DNA of 64,000 bases from Pythium myriotylum (taxonomy: Eukaryota > Oomycota > Peronosporomycetes > Pythiales > Pythiaceae), in the NCBI GenBank assembly GCA_023091665.1, contig JALJCQ010000013.1, forward strand, positions 1,054,001-1,118,000, in the 5' to 3' direction. The translations under genes and the position numbers were made by a program. The notes beneath the pieces were generated by a model that was not told the origin of the DNA, did not search any database, and was given only the letters and a program-made list of their open reading frames with translations. Positions 61,224-64,000 of the stretch are shown one piece after another (the first letter of the stretch is position 1; each line of letters begins with the position of its first letter).

Positions 61224-61745
61224 ATGGTCAAGGTGACCAAGCTGCCCAAGTCGCCGAAGATCGTTGCCACCCTCGACCTCAGCGGACAAGAGCCTGTCGT
61301 CCGCCCCGTCGCCGCCAAAGTCGAGTCGCAGCCCAGCTCGAGGCCACGGTCGCGGAAGAAGAAATACAGCTTCCCGCGCCGATCGGACTTCGCCAAGTCC
61401 ATCTGCTACCTCGAAAGCGACCGTGCCGAGTCCCTCGACCAACTGCGCGACGATCTTCAAGAGGCGATCGAGCGCGTCGTCAGAGTTCACGGCGCGTTCG
61501 TGAAGAAGCTCAACGAGTCGGCTGTCCAGTCCAACCGGATCAAGCACATCGTCTCCGCGATTGGTGAAGTGCCGTTTCACTGCGACCTTCAGCGCAAGAT
61601 CGTGGGCAAGACGATCACCTCCATTCTCGAGTCCAAGGTCGTGAACGAGAAGCGCGCACGACAGGAAGCCGAAGAAGAAGAGCGCCAGCGCAAGAAGCAG
61701 AAGCACTGCGACGACGAGTGGTGTTCGTGTAACATCTTAAACTAA
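61224..61745 (+). CDS. Unrecognised basic/helical ORF upstream of copia C
   Basis: 173 residues from Met 61224 (MVKVTKLPKSPKIVATLDLS). Basic N-terminal third (SRPRSRKKKYSFPRRSDF), then a helical middle with regular hydrophobic spacing (SLDQLRDDLQEAIERVVRVH), then a charged end (RARQEAEEEERQRKKQKH) and a Cys pair (EWCSCNILN). I recognise no family. Good third-position GC bias suggests it was once translated. It lies 148 bp upstream of copia C gag and could be part of that element or a captured host fragment. Met 61179 is an alternative start. Confidence 0.4.
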   Translation: MVKVTKLPKSPKIVATLDLSGQEPVVRPVAAKVESQPSSRPRSRKKKYSFPRRSDFAKSICYLESDRAESLDQLRDDLQEAIERVVRVHGAFVKKLNESAVQSNRIKHIVSAIGEVPFHCDLQRKIVGKTITSILESKVVNEKRARQEAEEEERQRKKQKHCDDEWCSCNILN

Positions 61746-61875
61746 GTACATTTAGTTCTTCTTCTAGTACGCTCGTTATCGAACTTAGTCCCCGCACAGT
61801 TCGTACCTAGTACTCTGGCACTTTGCTCAAAGTGTACTTAGGGAGTCGTACCTAGCAGAAAAGTACTTAGTGCTG
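61746..61875 (+). repeat. Cluster of GTAC(C/T)TAG-type motifs
   Basis: At least five variants (GTACATTTAG, GTACCTAG, GTACTTAG and similar) occur within 130 bp directly upstream of the copia C gag start. Spacing is irregular. Confidence 0.6.
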
Positions 61876-61892
61876 TCTCGTCCGCACCTACC

Positions 61893-64000
61893 ATGTCGAA
61901 CTTAGAAAAGTTGAAGTTCCCAGCGCTGGACATCGGTAGCGAGAACTACATCGTGTGGTCACTCGAGTGCTACAACAACATATGCGCCGAAGGCCTTAGC
62001 GACACGATTGATGAAAACTTCGTCATACCAAGCGGCACTACGACGAGGGAAGTTGCCACTCCCAAAGACGCTGCCCGCGCAGTGTGCCTGATCCTCCGGC
62101 ACCTGCACAAAGACTTAAAGTTCAATTACCTTGAGGAACGCAACCCCGCTGTAATTTGGACAAGTCTGCGTCTTCGCTTCGACACCGATCGAAAGCAAGC
62201 AATGTTGCCACTCCTGAACGATGAATGGAACAAACTCTGTTTCTACAACTTCAAGACAGTCACCGAGTACACGACAAAGTTGTACAGCATCGCGAGTGAG
62301 CTCTCGTGGTGTGGTAAGAAGTTGACGGAGTTGGACAAGATCGACAAGACTCTCACGACGTTCAGTCCGGCGGAACGCATACTGGCTACACAGTATCGCC
62401 GCATGAACCATACGACCTTCGACAAGCTGGTGGCTACCCTTTTGCTCGATGAGAAGCACGGCTTGTTGCTTCAGCGCAACCATGATGAGCGACGCGTCCC
62501 GGATGCGCCTGAGAAGCCGTTGAAGGCTGAAGTCAACTATGGGGAAGTTCCACGTCAACAGGACAAGCCTCATCAGCGCCGTCATGGCAAGAAGCAGTGG
62601 AAGGGCAATGGAAAGGGACTGAAGTTCTCATCAGGGAACAGGAAGCCTGGGGCACACAAGGCATTCTACAACTCGGATTCGAACAACGCATGCAGGAAGT
62701 GTGGTCTGAGAGGTCACTGGGCTGCGAAGTGTCCCACACCTGCGTTCCACGTCAAGCTTTACCAAGAGTCACTGCGAAACGCTAAGTCGTCTCAGACGAT
62801 GAAGGGGAAGAGCAGAGGACCATCGTCTTCGAAGAATAAGGCCACGTTCATGACGAACTTGTCCGATGACAGTGACGAAGCTGAAGCGAACTGCGTTGAG
62901 TGCTACAGTAGTAATGAGAGCGAATATGACTCCTGTCTCATTGACTCAGGAACGACCAACGCTATCCTAAGGGATCGGAAGTTCTTTACGTCACTCGAGG
63001 CATCAGAAACACCCGCCAAAGTCAAGACAATTGGCGGTGCTGCGTCGATCGCTAAGGGTGCTGGACAAGCATAAGTCCAGTTGCCTAATGGAACTACGAT
63101 CAACATCACCAAGGCAATCTTCGCACCATCCGCTCCTCGGAACTTGATCGGCTTTGCCGACATCCGAAAGAATGGATTGCACGTCAACACAGCTACTCTC
63201 CCCGATGGCAGGGAGTGCTTGCGTTTGACTAATGCGAAAGGTCAGATCGTGGAGGAATGTGAGGAAAATGGCAACGGACTCTATGTCACTTTCATCACTC
63301 CATCGCCAGAATGTGCGGCTAGTGTCATCCACGACACGATTGGCACATCTGCTCCTCGTTCAACCGAGACGAGCGTGTACGAGCAGTGGCACGATCGGTC
63401 AGGTCATCCAGGCAGGGACATGATGAAGAGAATGTCGAAGGCAGTTGTTGGCATGCCACTGAAGCAGAGCGACTTTGCCACCCATAGCAAACGACTGTGC
63501 AGACCGTGTGCAATGGGAAAGCTTCAGAACCGCCCGAAGGTCAAGCTCCACGGCGAGAAGATCAAACCACGCGGTGTCCTCGACACTCTGGTGAGCGATG
63601 TGTGCGGCCCGATATCTCTACCATCAGGTCCCTTCAACTACTTCATGGTTGTGAAAGACACATCGGCTCGGTTCTCGAAGGTTCAACTGCTAACTTCTCG
63701 AAACGAAGTGATGCCAAAGCTGCTAGCCACCATCATTCACTTCAAGACGCAGTTCCCGGAGCACACAATCAAGAATGTTCGTGTCGACAACGCATCCGAG
63801 TACGTCTCGAAGTCATTTCAGGAGTTCTGCACGTCTAGCGGAATAAACCTGGAGACTTCCGTACCATACGCTCACAACACGAATGCGGAGAACTTTGTGA
63901 ATCAGATCCAGATGATCGCTCGGCCTTTGCTACTGCGATCGAACCTGCCGCTATCTGCTTGGGGTCATGCAGTTCTTCATGCGGCAGCTCTCATCCAGTA
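61893..64000 (+). pseudogene. Copia C gag-protease-integrase region (one in-frame stop; runs off window)
   Basis: The frame starts MSNLEKLKFPALDIGSENYI. Gag follows, then zinc knuckle CRKCGLRGHWAAKCPT, protease SCLIDSGTTNAILRD, a TAA stop at 63072-63074, and then in the same frame LPNGTTINITKAIFAPSAPR, the gag-pre-integrase part (YEQWHDRSGHPGRDMM, CRPCAMGKLQNRPK) and integrase (LVSDVCGPI, VRVDNASEYVS, NTNAENFVNQ, QMIARPLLLRSN). Only one stop breaks an otherwise open frame of about 2.1 kb, so decay is recent or the stop is read through or mis-sequenced. It is a different lineage from copia A: gag and protease are clearly unlike. Reverse transcriptase would lie beyond 64000. Confidence 0.88.

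Noticed and set aside
1..64000. tRNA or rRNA genes
   Set aside because: I saw no cloverleaf or rRNA core sequence; the initiator-tRNA-like match at 52729 is a retroelement primer site of 14 bp only.

Overview
This is nuclear DNA of an oomycete, most likely a Phytophthora/Pythium-type plant-associated species. The evidence is the compact gene layout with short (about 40-80 bp) GT-AG introns, several flagellar or centrosomal genes, a cluster of single-exon secreted GH28 polygalacturonases, oomycete-type Inr+FPR core promoters (GCTCATT..GCAATTT), and Ty1/copia retroelements. Species-level assignment is inference.

Region 1 (1-33466) is an ordinary gene-dense block. In order it holds an LRR/coiled-coil protein (5' truncated), a CEP19 homologue, a Frag1/DRAM/Sfk1-like membrane protein, KTI12, a MATE transporter, a soluble-adenylyl-cyclase-like protein, a TMCO4/DUF726 protein, a BART+WW coiled-coil protein, a small ankyrin protein, a small mitochondrial-looking protein, an oomycete multipass membrane protein, an LRR/F-box-like protein, an amino-acid permease and a very long armadillo/ankyrin protein. 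I rebuilt exon structures by matching splice sites and reading phase. At least four of these genes point to centriole or flagellum biology.

Region 2 (33618-52375) is the striking part. A unique polygalacturonase gene (PG1) is followed by a near-perfect 17.2-kb palindrome. The left arm (35151-43862) and right arm (44080-52375) are inverted copies that each carry three polygalacturonase loci (PG2, PG3, PG4). The spacer is a 217-bp MITE-like element with terminal inverted repeats and a TA target duplication, and arm identity begins exactly at its edges. The left-arm PGs are all intact. In the right arm PG4 is intact, but both other copies carry the same premature stop. That stop is made by inversion of a 3-bp spacer between two self-complementary TCCGGA hexamers. 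One of the two also lost its 3' part in a 441-bp deletion. The palindrome is either a recent fold-back duplication or an assembly fold-back; the arm differences favour, but do not prove, a real structure.

Region 3 (52376-64000) is repeat-rich. A degenerate plus-strand copia element starts exactly where the right arm stops. It is followed by the 3' LTR and pol tail of a second copia on the minus strand, a frameshifted repeat-associated ORF of unknown family, a short tandem repeat, uncharacterised sequence, an unrecognised ORF, and the gag-protease-integrase part of another copia element that runs off the end of the window. I saw no rRNA, tRNA or CRISPR.
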